Part shown: positions 16,481 through 25,383 of the stretch, piece by piece | Layout: every line of letters begins with the position of its first letter | How positions within the stretch are numbered: position 1 is the first letter of the stretch | Origin: Hyphomicrobiaceae bacterium | GTDB taxonomy: Bacteria; Pseudomonadota; Alphaproteobacteria; Rhizobiales; Hyphomicrobiaceae | Direction: 5' to 3' | Assembly (NCBI GenBank): GCA_023384095.1 | Contig: JAHDXT010000015.1 | Span: 1-64,000 of the forward strand | DNA: 64,000 bases | Translations under genes and position numbers: made by a program | The notes under the pieces: model-generated | Databases searched by the model: none | The model's input: only the letters and a program-made list of their open reading frames with translations | What the model was told of the DNA's origin: nothing

Positions 16481-17136
16481 CCGGTCCGCAGCAGCAAGCG
16501 GGGCCGCTCCCCTCCCAGCAGGGTTTCACTCTTATCGAGCTGCTGGTCGGACTGACCCTGTTCGCCGTCGTGCTTTCGCTGATTCCCGGCACGCTGCAGC
16601 TCGGCCGGCGGGCCTGGGAGGATACCGCGAGATCCGATCGCAGCGCTCAGGTCGCGGGTGTGCGGAGCTTCCTCGAGCAGCGCCTCGCCGAGACGCTGCC
16701 CGTCACCGAGCGGGTGGGCGACGGCCGCACGGGCCTCGCGTTCCACGGCCGGCACGATGCGCTGATGTTCGTCAGCCCGGCCCCGGATGGGCCCGCCGGC
16801 GCCGGTGTCTACCGCTTCGAGATCGCGCTCGCGGATCGCTCCGCATCCGGCCGCCGCCACAGGTCGGTCGTGTTGCGGCAGGCGCTGTTCGCGCCCGACC
16901 GCGACCGTGGGGAGGCTCAGGCGCGCGAGCTCCTGTCCGGCGCGGGCGCTCTCGCCTTCCGCTATTTTGGTTCAGTGCGGGACCAGGAGGCGCCGGCCTG
17001 GCACGAGGAGTGGCCCCGAGCCGATGCGCTGCCCGAGCTGATCGAGCTCTCCATGGTTCTCGCCGGGCGGCGTTCGCCTGCGTTTCAGCCGCTCGTCGTC
17101 GAGCTGCGGCTGCGGAGCCGCCAGCACCCGGGCTGA
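16477..17136 (+). CDS. gspJ: minor pseudopilin GspJ
   Basis: A 219-residue pseudopilin starting with a GTG that overlaps the gspI stop (GTGA). The leader ends at Gly16 before FTLIELLVGLTLFAVVLSL. The C-terminal domain includes LAFRYFGSVRD and LPELIELSMVL, as in GspJ. It is the last gene of the rightward block and converges on gspG, whose stop is 24 bases away. In many bacteria gspK would follow; here it does not. Confidence 0.87.
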   Translation: MTGPQQQAGPLPSQQGFTLIELLVGLTLFAVVLSLIPGTLQLGRRAWEDTARSDRSAQVAGVRSFLEQRLAETLPVTERVGDGRTGLAFHGRHDALMFVSPAPDGPAGAGVYRFEIALADRSASGRRHRSVVLRQALFAPDRDRGEAQARELLSGAGALAFRYFGSVRDQEAPAWHEEWPRADALPELIELSMVLAGRRSPAFQPLVVELRLRSRQHPG

Positions 17137-17160
17137 GCCGGCTCCGGCGGCACGGCAACA

Positions 17161-17619
17161 TCACCAGCTCGTGACATCCTGGTCCTCGTCCGTGCCTCCG
17201 GGGGCGTTGTCGCGGCCGAGGGTGAATATCTCGACCTGGGTCCGCTGACCGGGATGGCGGTACTGGTACGGGCGGCCCCACGGGTCCATCAGTCCCTCGG
17301 CTCGCTTGAGGTAGGGCCCGCGCCAATGCCGAGTGCCGGACGGCTGCTGCATCAGCGCGCCGAGCCCGACCTGCTGGGCCGGGTAACCGCCATTGTCGAG
17401 CGCATAGAGCTCGAGGGCGGTCGACAGCGCCCCCAACTGGGCTTTCGCCGTATCCGTGCGCGCCTTGCCCAGGTAGCGGAGCACCTGCGGCCCGGCGACC
17501 GTCGCCAGCATGACGATGATGCCGAGGACCACCAGCAGCTCGAGCAGGGTGAAGCCGCCCTCGCCTGTATGGCCGGGCTTGCGTCCGGCCAGTGCCGAAA
17601 CGGGACCTGGTCGGGTCAT
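17161..17619 (-). CDS. gspG: major pseudopilin GspG
   Basis: GspG, 152 residues, forms the shaft of the type II pseudopilus. The leader ends at Gly22 (HTGEGG) before FTLLELLVVLGIIVMLATVA. The mature part contains LSTALELYALDNGGYPAQQVGLGAL and WGRPYQYRHPGQ, with the Ca-binding-type C-terminal loop (FTLGRDNAPGGTDEDQDV) typical of GspG. The start at 17619 is supported by GGAGG 10 bases upstream. It is leftward, opposite to gspE-J, and is followed by no other gsp gene. The prepilin peptidase lies upstream. Confidence 0.94.
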   Translation of the reverse strand: MTRPGPVSALAGRKPGHTGEGGFTLLELLVVLGIIVMLATVAGPQVLRYLGKARTDTAKAQLGALSTALELYALDNGGYPAQQVGLGALMQQPSGTRHWRGPYLKRAEGLMDPWGRPYQYRHPGQRTQVEIFTLGRDNAPGGTDEDQDVTSW

Positions 17620-17666
17620 CGGGTCGTCCTCCAGATCGCTGCCGCCATGCGAACGTGCCGGTCTCA

Positions 17667-18248
17667 TCAACTCAGCGGCCCGTAGAGCCAGACGAGCCAG
17701 GTTCCGTAAGCCAGGAACGGTCCAAACGCCAACTTGCTGTTGCGGTCGAGATCGCCTCCGCGGCAGGCCGCGACAAGTACCGAGACGAGGGCCGCGGCAC
17801 AGGCATAGAGCAGCACCGTGCCGAGAGATTCCGCTCCGAGCCACGCCCCGGCCGCGGCCAGCAGCTTGGCGTCTCCGAGCCCCAGCCCCTCCTGTCCCCG
17901 CAGCCACTTGTACCCGAGGGCAACGGCGTAGAGGAGGGCGGCGCCCAGAAGCGCCGAGGCCGCGCTCCACAGCACGCCGGCACCTGAGTAAGCCGACATC
18001 AACAGACCAGCGGCGATGAGCGGCAGCACCAGCGCGTCAGGCAATCGGAACGTGCGCAGGTCGATCGCGCTGAGCCAGATCAGGGCCGCGCCGAGCAGCA
18101 GCGATGGGACGACGGCGCCCGCCGGTATCTCGCCGCGCCACAGCAGGGGGAGCGCCGTCGCGGCGTAAAGGCATGCGAAGGCCGACAGGGTCCAATCGCG
18201 GCGGCCGTGCAGGAGGGGGGGCCATCCGAGGACAGGCGAGCCTTGCAT
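17667..18248 (-). CDS. A24 prepilin peptidase, short form
   Basis: A 193-residue polytopic membrane aspartic peptidase that would cleave the pseudopilin leaders. Both catalytic aspartates are visible: one in SAIDLRTFRLPD (about residue 62) and one in the GxGD motif LGLGDAKLL (about residue 124). The protein lacks the N-terminal N-methyltransferase and cysteine region of full-length GspO/PilD, so it is nearer the short TadV/CpaA or GspO-short type. It sits 47 bases upstream of gspG in the same direction, which supports a role in this type II system. Confidence 0.88.
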   Translation of the reverse strand: MQGSPVLGWPPLLHGRRDWTLSAFACLYAATALPLLWRGEIPAGAVVPSLLLGAALIWLSAIDLRTFRLPDALVLPLIAAGLLMSAYSGAGVLWSAASALLGAALLYAVALGYKWLRGQEGLGLGDAKLLAAAGAWLGAESLGTVLLYACAAALVSVLVAACRGGDLDRNSKLAFGPFLAYGTWLVWLYGPLS

Positions 18249-18254
18249 TCTCCC

Positions 18255-19589
18255 TCAGTCCTCCCTGAACGCTCTCGAGATCTGATCGTTGAACGGTTTC
18301 ATCAGGTAAGAGAGGACAGTCCGGTCGCCCGTCTCGATGAAGCTCTCCACGGGCATTCCCGGGAGCAGCTTCAGCTCCTTGAGCTTCGACATCTCGTCGG
18401 TGGAAACGCTGATCCGAGCAAGGTAGTAGGTGAAGCCGGTCTGCGTCTCACGCGTCAGGTCCGCGGCGACACGCGAGACGGTCCCGGCCAGCTCGGGAGT
18501 CGTCCGCTGGTTGAAGGCGGGGAAGCGCAGCACGCACTTCTGGCCGAGGTTGACCTGATCGATGTCGGTCGGCGGAACACGGACCTCTATCGCCAGCACA
18601 TCGTCGTTGGGGACGACGAACATGACCGTCTCTCCGGGTCCGATCACGCCCCCGACGGTGTGCACCGAAAGATCGTGCACGACCCCCGATTGCGGAGCTC
18701 TGACGTCGATGCGCTTCAGCAGGTCCTCTGCGGCCACGGCACGCTCGGCAAGCTCTGCGATGCGCGCCTCGACGTCACGCAGCTCCTTCTGCGCATCCGA
18801 CTGAATGACGTGGTCGAGCTGCAGGAGCTGCAGCTCGGTCTCGTGGATCTGCCCGGCGAGGCGCGCGATCTGGGCCACCAGCGCGCCATGCTCACCCTCG
18901 ATCCGTATCACGTCGCGGCTGATGGCGAGCAGGCGCGTTTCCGGAACGAGCTTGCGCGCATGCATGTCGGCGACGCGCTGCTGCTCCCGCAGGATGAGCT
19001 TGAGCTCCTCCGACTTGGCCGCCTTCTGAGCGGAGAGCCCTTCGATCTCCTTCCGGATCTGGCCCACGCGCTCCTTGAGCTGCGATTTCTGGCCTGCGGT
19101 CGCAGTGCGCTTGGCCTCGAACAGCCGCCGCTCGCCGGCGGCGACCCTGGCGAAGTCCTCGCCGCTGTCCTCGAAGCCCGGCGGGAACGTGACGGTCTCG
19201 GCATCGTCGCGCTCGGCGATCAGCCGCGCCTTGCGGCCGCGGAGATCCACGAGTTGCGAGGATACGATGCCGAGGTTGGCGCGGGTCTGGGTGTCGTCGA
19301 GGCGAAGCAGGATGTCGCCGGCCGCAACACGGTCGCCATTCCTGACGAAGATCGCCGAGACGATGCCGCCGGCCGGGTGCTGCACCCGCTTGACGTTGCT
19401 GTCGACGACGATATAGCCGGGCGCCACGACGGCGCCGGCGATGCTCGCGAAGACCATCCAGCCGCCCACGCCCAGAAGAAGCGTCGCCATCAGCGAGAAG
19501 CCCGTGATGATCCGTCGGCGCACCGGGCACGCGAGCCCACGAGGCGCCGCTGAATCCGTCGCAAGTCGCCCGATCGAGGCCGGTTTCAT
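18255..19589 (-). CDS. type I secretion periplasmic adaptor (HlyD/PrtE family)
   Basis: A 444-residue membrane-fusion protein with one transmembrane segment at about residues 28-55. A lipoyl half-motif with HPAGGIVSAIFVRNGDRV follows, then a long coiled coil (about 125-300) and a beta-barrel with LLPGMPVESFIETGDRTVLSYLMKP at the C-terminus, a classical HlyD/PrtE ending. It bridges the ABC exporter to a TolC-type outer-membrane channel, which is not encoded here. It follows the exporter gene by 22 bases. No RTX-type substrate gene is visible in the window. Confidence 0.93.
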   Translation of the reverse strand: MKPASIGRLATDSAAPRGLACPVRRRIITGFSLMATLLLGVGGWMVFASIAGAVVAPGYIVVDSNVKRVQHPAGGIVSAIFVRNGDRVAAGDILLRLDDTQTRANLGIVSSQLVDLRGRKARLIAERDDAETVTFPPGFEDSGEDFARVAAGERRLFEAKRTATAGQKSQLKERVGQIRKEIEGLSAQKAAKSEELKLILREQQRVADMHARKLVPETRLLAISRDVIRIEGEHGALVAQIARLAGQIHETELQLLQLDHVIQSDAQKELRDVEARIAELAERAVAAEDLLKRIDVRAPQSGVVHDLSVHTVGGVIGPGETVMFVVPNDDVLAIEVRVPPTDIDQVNLGQKCVLRFPAFNQRTTPELAGTVSRVAADLTRETQTGFTYYLARISVSTDEMSKLKELKLLPGMPVESFIETGDRTVLSYLMKPFNDQISRAFRED

Positions 19590-19611
19590 CCTGTGCCCTC
19601 CGCCGTCAGCA

Positions 19612-21378
19612 TCACATCGGCCGCTCCATGACGAGACTCAGGGCCGCGCCGCCCGCCGGGCCCGGCGCCGAGCCGAAAGGAGGGACAGGCGGCTGCCGGA
19701 CAGTCTTGCGCAGCACCTCGTCCTTGGGCCCGAACGATGCGAGCTGTCCGCCTGTGATCACGGCCACCATGTCGACGGCGCTCAGCACGCTCGGCCGGTG
19801 AGCGATGACGATCGCGATGCCGCCGCGCCCGCGGATTCCGAGAACGGCCTTCGCCAGCGCGGCTTCGCCCTCGGCGTCGAGATTGGAATTGGGCTCGTCG
19901 AGGATGACGAGGAAGGGGTCGCCATAGAGCGCGCGCGCCAGGCCGATGCGCTGGCGCTGGCCGGCGGAGAGCGCCGTGCCGCGGTCGCCGAGGCGCGTCT
20001 CGTAGCCGTCGGGCAGCTTCAGTATCATCTCGTGCACGTCTGCCGCCTGAGCCGCGGCGATGATCGCCGAGCTCTCCGGGGTCTCCTCGAACCGGGAGAT
20101 GTTCTCCGCGATGGTGCCGTCGAACAGCTCGATGCCTTGCGGAAGATAGCCGGTGTGCCTGCCCCTTTCCTCGACCGACCAGCGGTCGAGCGCGGCGGCG
20201 TCGAGACGGACCACGCCTCGCGACAGCGGCCACACCCCCGCCACCGCGCGCGCCAGCGTGGATTTTCCGGCGGCGCTCGGCCCGATGACGGCGGCGGCCT
20301 GGCCGGCCTCCAGCCGAAAGCTCACGCCGTTGAGGACAACGCGCTGTGTGCCCGGCAGCGCCACCGTGACGTTCTCGAGCGAGACGGAGCGTCTCGGTGC
20401 CGGCAGCAGCAGCGGCGCCAAATTCGCGGCGAGGAGTCCCGCAAGCACCGCCTCCAGCCGCGCATAGCTCTGACGCGCGGCCCGGAAGCCCTTCCAGTTC
20501 GCGATGGCGACCTCGACGGGCGCCAGCGCCCGGGATGCCGCAACGGAGGTCGCGATGATGCCGCCTGCGGACATCTCCCCCTTGATCGTCAGGTATGCGC
20601 CGAGCCCCAACAGGGCCGACTGAATCATCAGTCGAAAGACCTTCGACACCGCCGAGAAGCTGCCCGCCACATCGCCCAGCCGTTCCTGCGCGACGAGGTG
20701 ATCGGTGCTCGCCGCGGCGAAGCGCTGCATCGCCCGCTGGCCGAAGCCCATCGCCTGCAGCACCTCGGCGTTCCGCGAGCTCGCCTCGGCAAGCGCCATG
20801 CGCCTGCCGGCTGCGCCGACGAGCGCTATGGTGGGCTTCGTCGCGAGCCTTTCGGTGACGAGTGTCAGAACGATCAGCACCACCGCACCGCCTGACGTGA
20901 TCCAGCCGAGCAGCGGGTGCAGCGCGAACACGAATGCGATGTAAAGCGGCATCCACGGTATGTCGAGAATGGCGGTGGGGCCCTGGCTCGCCATGAAGCC
21001 GCGGATGGTGTCGACGTCGCGAACCGGCTGCAGGGACTCTTCGCCCGTGCGGCCCTTCAGCGGGAGCTGCACGACGGCGCGGTAGGCGGAATCGCGCAGC
21101 CGCTGGTCGACGCGGCTGCCGAGCCGCACCATGAGCTGGGTGCGGACCACCTCGAGCGCGCCCTGGAAGAAGTAAAGGCCTATTGCGAGCGCCGACAGCG
21201 CGACGAGAGTGGGAACGCTGCGACTGGACAGGACCCGATCGTAGACTTGCAGCATGTATATGGCGCCGGTCAGCGCCAGAACATTGACCACGCAGGAGAT
21301 GAGGACGATCGCCCAGCCTACTCCTGACAATGATCCGAACAGGCTCTTGAATTCGGACTTGCCTGAACGCTCTGCCAC
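19612..21378 (-). CDS. type I secretion ABC transporter, permease/ATPase (PrtD family)
   Basis: A 588-residue half-transporter with an N-terminal membrane domain (about residues 20-300) and a C-terminal ATPase. The ATPase has Walker A GPSAAGKS at 366-373, signature LSAGQRQR and Walker B FLVILDEPNSNLD. MLQVYDRVLSSRSVPTL near residue 42 is typical of the PrtD/HasD/AprD exporters of proteases and lipases. It has no C39 peptidase domain and no long N-terminal CLD. It forms an operon with the HlyD-type adaptor. The substrate is unknown; it could be encoded elsewhere, as often happens for PrtD-type systems. Confidence 0.93.
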   Translation of the reverse strand: MAERSGKSEFKSLFGSLSGVGWAIVLISCVVNVLALTGAIYMLQVYDRVLSSRSVPTLVALSALAIGLYFFQGALEVVRTQLMVRLGSRVDQRLRDSAYRAVVQLPLKGRTGEESLQPVRDVDTIRGFMASQGPTAILDIPWMPLYIAFVFALHPLLGWITSGGAVVLIVLTLVTERLATKPTIALVGAAGRRMALAEASSRNAEVLQAMGFGQRAMQRFAAASTDHLVAQERLGDVAGSFSAVSKVFRLMIQSALLGLGAYLTIKGEMSAGGIIATSVAASRALAPVEVAIANWKGFRAARQSYARLEAVLAGLLAANLAPLLLPAPRRSVSLENVTVALPGTQRVVLNGVSFRLEAGQAAAVIGPSAAGKSTLARAVAGVWPLSRGVVRLDAAALDRWSVEERGRHTGYLPQGIELFDGTIAENISRFEETPESSAIIAAAQAADVHEMILKLPDGYETRLGDRGTALSAGQRQRIGLARALYGDPFLVILDEPNSNLDAEGEAALAKAVLGIRGRGGIAIVIAHRPSVLSAVDMVAVITGGQLASFGPKDEVLRKTVRQPPVPPFGSAPGPAGGAALSLVMERPM

Positions 21379-21701
21379 GCTGTGCCCATCTGATGCCCCG
21401 TCGCGCTCGGACGCGACGCGATTGGTGATCCCGGGATCGATGCAATTTCCCGGCCACTAGCCGGGCCCGCCTCTAGAATATACTGCGCTGCGATCCCTTT
21501 GCAGACACCGGAAGTTATAGGCATCCCGGCGAATAGGAAGGAGCCTCGGTCCATCGGGCCGTACTGCAAAAGTCGCAAGGGCCGGCGCGACCATGGTCGG
21601 ACAGATCGGTCGAACCCCAGTCGGTCAATCGCGGGACCATCGGGAGCTTCGGGCTGAAGCATACCGGCGCGCTGAAAACGGAGCTGGAATTCCCAATGCG
21701 G
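21379..21701. other. intergenic region upstream of the type I secretion operon
   Basis: These 323 bases lie between the response regulator stop and the ABC exporter start, both leftward, so the exporter promoter should be here. It contains a perfect palindrome GACCATGGTC at 21589-21598, inside a 14-base string also found upstream of the multicopper oxidase genes. TCTAGAATATACTG near 21472 is the most AT-rich stretch. I see no gene. Confidence 0.4.
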
Positions 21702-22340
21702 TCAATGGCGGCCCGCGAACAGCGCGGATTCGACGCGCGCGCGGAGATGCAGCTTCTGCATGATGTTGGAGATGTAATCACAAACGATCTTTTCACTCAG
21801 GTTGAGTCGTTCTGAAATTTCCCAGGTCGTGTACGTATTGGCGATGAGGCGCAGGATGTCTTCCTCGCGGGCCGTAAGGGTGGGCAGCTCGGCGGTTCCA
21901 GCGGCGCCGATCGATCTCTTCATGGCCTTGGCGAGAAGCCGCGTGGCGATCTCGGGCGTGATGCAATGCCCGTCATCATGGACGGCGCGTACCGAGGTGA
22001 GGAAGTCCGGGCCGCTGACGCCCTTCAGAACATAGGCATGAGCCCCGGCCTGCAATGCCGAGTCCAAGTGCTCCTCGCTCCCCGAGACGGTCAGCATCAT
22101 GACCTTGACCCGGGGGCACTGCCGCGCGATCGTGCGAACGGCGTCGAGGCCGCTTCCGGGCATGTCGATATCGAGCAGCAGGACATCCGGGAGGTGGTCC
22201 TGCGCGATCTCGATGGCCTCTGCCGCAGAGGACCCCTCGGCGACGAGCTCCAGATCATCGGCCGAGCAAAGCGCTTGCGCCACGCCCTCGCGGAAGATCG
22301 GATGGTCGTCGACAACCGCGATTCGAACCTTTGCAGCCAT
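21702..22340 (-). CDS. LuxR/NarL-type response regulator
   Basis: A 212-residue two-domain regulator. The receiver domain has the acidic pair DDHP at 11-14, the likely phospho-acceptor Asp57 in LLLDIDMPG, Thr in MMLTVSG and Lys in YVLKGVSG. The C-terminal helix-turn-helix runs from LTAREEDILRLIANTYTTWE to ISERLNLSEKIVCDYISNIM, and is unusual in having TTWE where most have NKEI. AGGTGG before the ATG at 22340 supports this start over the ORF beginning at 22454. No histidine kinase is adjacent, so it is an orphan. It lies upstream of, and co-directional with, the type I secretion genes, which it may control. Confidence 0.9.
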   Translation of the reverse strand: MAAKVRIAVVDDHPIFREGVAQALCSADDLELVAEGSSAAEAIEIAQDHLPDVLLLDIDMPGSGLDAVRTIARQCPRVKVMMLTVSGSEEHLDSALQAGAHAYVLKGVSGPDFLTSVRAVHDDGHCITPEIATRLLAKAMKRSIGAAGTAELPTLTAREEDILRLIANTYTTWEISERLNLSEKIVCDYISNIMQKLHLRARVESALFAGRH

Positions 22341-22550
22341 TTCGAGCCACCTGGCCGGGACGTCGAATTGCGCCTCAGAGACTAACTGAATAAGCCGCGG
22401 GAAGCCCTCTGGGAAGTCGGACCAACGGCCGGAATCCGGCGTCTTTCGTCCCATTCCAGGCGCCGCGGCGAGCCGGCCCGATCGTCATTCGACTGCCGTT
22501 TGGAGCACCAGAATGGTAAACAGGCCAGGCGGGCCCGCCGCCTCCGCAAC

Positions 22551-23672
22551 TCACTTCGCGACGTAGGCGCGGTGGACGAAGGCGCCCTCGCTGCGTCTGC
22601 TCTCGACCAAGAGCGTGTGATCGGACTCCCGGTAGGTCTGCTGGACGAGCCCGCGGCCGGTGCCGGATGGCGCTGCCTGGCTGGCCGCTTCGGCGGACGT
22701 CAGGAAAGAGCGGGCATCGTCGATGGCCGGAGCCGGGACGGGCTTGCCCGTCATGCCGGCAATGGCCTCGGTTGCCGCCGCGTCGAGCAGCTTGGGCCAC
22801 ATCTTCCGGAACAGCCCGTTCGACGGATAGACGTCGGCGCCGCTGATGCGCCCGTCGATGGCCACGATGAAGCCGACGATGCCGGGATCGCTCAACCCCT
22901 TCTCGATCAGTGCATCGACGTAGCCGGCTTTGGCGGCGGCAAGCCGCTCGTTCTCGAGACTGAGCTGCAGGCTCGAGGCCGACAGTTTCGAGTTTACCGA
23001 CTGCTTGACGGTGTCCGACAAATCTCTTTGGATCTTCGCAACTTGCGCCCAGACCTCGCTCTGGCGGGATCTGCCCTCTGAGCCGCGGCTGAGGAGCTGG
23101 CGCTGCTCGGCCGGTCGCGCGGCCGCCTCGTCCGGTTGGCGCACCGCCCTCGGATCGAGGCGTTCCTGCGCGGCGGGGCGAGGCTTCGCCGGCGCGAGGA
23201 GTGCGAGCTTGGCTTCACGCGAGGGAAGGGCCTTCTCCGCGCTGGCGAAGCGATGCGCGTCCTCCCGGCCGCGCGCCGACCAGCGCCCCTGCTCGACGCA
23301 GTACGCGCCGATCGGCACCTTGCCGGACCTGGCAGGCACCAGCAGGCTGACGGTCAGGACGCGATCCTGCCTGCCGCCCTTGACGATGTCTCCGGCCTGC
23401 ACGAAAACCTCGTCGGCTCCCGTGTTCTCGATCGCGAGCTCGTTCACATCGCCGGTCTCGTGCACTGTCACGGCGCCCTTGGCGAGCGCCTCCTGGAGCG
23501 TGAGCGGCACCGGTCCGGACGCGGACGTGCCCCGGATGAAATAGACGGCGAGGTTCTCGTGCGTGATGGCAGCGGTGATGCCGTCGTTCGCCTCGGCGGC
23601 GCTGGCAGCCAGCCCGGCGGCAAGCGGAGCAGCGAAGACCGCGCTGATGGACAGGAGCAATGACCAGGTCAT
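22551..23672 (-). CDS. secreted ARPP-1/DUF6569-like protein
   Basis: A 373-residue protein with a Sec signal (residues 1-26, ending ASAAEA). Residues about 30-145 match the ARPP-1 (DUF6569) pattern: HENLAVYFI, PLTLQEALAKGAVTVHETG, VNELAIENTGADEVFVQAGD, IVKGGRQDRVL and VPIGAYCVEQGRW. A charged linker (about 150-205, rich in Arg, Ala, Gln) follows, then a second part of the domain (LVQQTYRESDHTLLVESR near the C-terminus). The biochemical role of ARPP-1 is not known; it was named from gene associations with ADP-ribosylglycohydrolases and rhodanese phosphatases. No such gene is adjacent here. The name is from memory of the conserved pattern and should be confirmed by profile search. Confidence 0.72.
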   Translation of the reverse strand: MTWSLLLSISAVFAAPLAAGLAASAAEANDGITAAITHENLAVYFIRGTSASGPVPLTLQEALAKGAVTVHETGDVNELAIENTGADEVFVQAGDIVKGGRQDRVLTVSLLVPARSGKVPIGAYCVEQGRWSARGREDAHRFASAEKALPSREAKLALLAPAKPRPAAQERLDPRAVRQPDEAAARPAEQRQLLSRGSEGRSRQSEVWAQVAKIQRDLSDTVKQSVNSKLSASSLQLSLENERLAAAKAGYVDALIEKGLSDPGIVGFIVAIDGRISGADVYPSNGLFRKMWPKLLDAAATEAIAGMTGKPVPAPAIDDARSFLTSAEAASQAAPSGTGRGLVQQTYRESDHTLLVESRRSEGAFVHRAYVAK

Positions 23673-24026
23673 GGGGATTCACCCTCAAAGATCAGTGGTG
23701 CTCCTATCTAGCCGGGGTTTGCGGCTGCACGCGGGAGTGGACGGCGGCGTTTTCGTGACGGGCCCGCGCGGACGGTGCAGGCAGCCCGGCGCACATGACG
23801 CCACACCGCGGCAGACTGCCGGGGTGGCTTCACAATTGCGCTTGCGCCATCCATGTTCCTGGGGCACCCCGTAATCGTCATCCGTCTCCGACGCCGCCCG
23901 CCGCTCGTGATCCGACGGCTCCTCGAACACCTCGAGTTGCCGGCCGGCGGCGCTCGACGGCTCGGAGCCGGCCGGTCCGCACCTGCGGGGGCAGGCGGCC
24001 ACGGGTCCATGGACAGGGACAACCGC
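23673..24026. other. divergent intergenic region
   Basis: These 354 bases separate the leftward ARPP-1-like gene from the rightward MFS gene. An open frame from 23853 joins the MFS ORF, but its Arg-rich translation looks non-coding. I see no other gene, repeat or clear regulatory element. Confidence 0.4.
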
Positions 24027-25274
24027 ATGAACGGACTCGGACAACGGGCGGATCGGGATCGGGACCAGCGCACCGGACTGCCGGTGCTGCCGACATCGTT
24101 TCCCGAGTTCGTCGGCCTGATGGCGCTGCTGATGGCGCTGACCGCACTGTCGATCGACATCATGCTGCCGGCCCTGCCTGAGATCGGCGAATACTTTGCG
24201 CTCGAGCACCCGAACGACCGGCAGCTCGTCGTCACCAGCTACCTGATCGGGTTCGCGGCAGGTCAGCTCCTGTTCGGGCCGCTGTCCGACCGGTACGGCC
24301 GCAAGCCGATGCTGCTGGCGGGGCTCGGCATCTTCATTGCCGGCACGGTGGGCGCCGTCAGCGTCGACGACTTCGACTACCTGTTCCTGGCGCGCTCGGT
24401 GCAAGGCTTCGGGGCCGCCTCGCCGCGTGTCATCTCGATTGCGGTCATCCGAGACCTCTTCAGCGGCTGGCAGATGGCGCAGGTGACCTCCCTCGTCATG
24501 ATGGTGTTCATCACCGTGCCGGTGCTGGCGCCGGCTATCGGGCAGGCGCTTCTTGCTGTCGGCGAGTGGCCCTGGACGTTCTACTTCCTGCTCGCCGTCG
24601 GCGTCGTGTGTGTCATCTGGGCGGGACTGCGTCTGCCGGAGACGCATGCAGCGGCCGCGCCGCGAGCGCCGATCCGGCTCGCCGATGCCTTGTGGCGGAC
24701 GCTGACCTCCCGGCAGACCGTCGGCTATACGGCTGCGACCGGCTTCCTGTTCGGCTGCCTGATGGCCTACATCGGCAGCGCGCAGCAGATCTTCGTCGAG
24801 GTCTACGGGCTCGGCGCCGCCTTCCCCGTCGCGTTCGGCGCGGTTGCCGGCGTGCAGGCGTTCGCCTCGTTCACGAATGCGCAACTGGTGCAGCGGCACG
24901 GGATGCGCCGGGTGTCTCACATCGCGCTCATCGTGTTCTGCGCGGTGTCGCTGGTGCTCATGGCGGTGGCGCCGCTCGAGCCGCCGCTGGTGCTGTTCGC
25001 GGCCCTGCTGGCAACGGTGTTCTTCGCGTTCGGCATGATCGTGCCGAACTTCAACGCCATCGCCATGCAGCCGATGGGCGCCGTCGCCGGCATGGCCTCG
25101 TCGCTGATCGGCTTTCACACGACCGTGGCCGGCGCTCTCTTCGGCTGGGCCATCGGATCATACTTCGACGGCTCTGTGCAGCCGCTGGCCATCGGTTTCG
25201 CGCTGCTCAGCATCTCGGCGCTGGCGACGGTTCTCCTGGTCGAAGGACGCCGGGGCCTGTTCCGCGGCGAGTAG
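24027..25274 (+). CDS. Bcr/CflA-type MFS multidrug exporter
   Basis: A 415-residue major facilitator with about 12 transmembrane segments. The signature loop 2-3 motif is GPLSDRYGRKPMLLAG, and LSIDIMLPALPEIGEYF at the first helix is typical of the Bcr/CflA drug-resistance subfamily. RSVQGFGAASPRVISIAVIRD also belongs to this group. It probably exports drugs or small metabolites by proton antiport. The ATG at 24027 has AGGGA about 8 bases upstream; an in-frame ATG at 24009 is possible. Confidence 0.92.
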   Translation: MNGLGQRADRDRDQRTGLPVLPTSFPEFVGLMALLMALTALSIDIMLPALPEIGEYFALEHPNDRQLVVTSYLIGFAAGQLLFGPLSDRYGRKPMLLAGLGIFIAGTVGAVSVDDFDYLFLARSVQGFGAASPRVISIAVIRDLFSGWQMAQVTSLVMMVFITVPVLAPAIGQALLAVGEWPWTFYFLLAVGVVCVIWAGLRLPETHAAAAPRAPIRLADALWRTLTSRQTVGYTAATGFLFGCLMAYIGSAQQIFVEVYGLGAAFPVAFGAVAGVQAFASFTNAQLVQRHGMRRVSHIALIVFCAVSLVLMAVAPLEPPLVLFAALLATVFFAFGMIVPNFNAIAMQPMGAVAGMASSLIGFHTTVAGALFGWAIGSYFDGSVQPLAIGFALLSISALATVLLVEGRRGLFRGE

Positions 25275-25383
25275 GAGGCCGGGGTAACACTACGAATCTC
25301 AAAAATCAGGACGAGTTGTCTCGGTTTTCCGAAAATGCCACAATGGCGGCCTAGCGTTCGCCGCGACAGTCACCGAACCAGGG

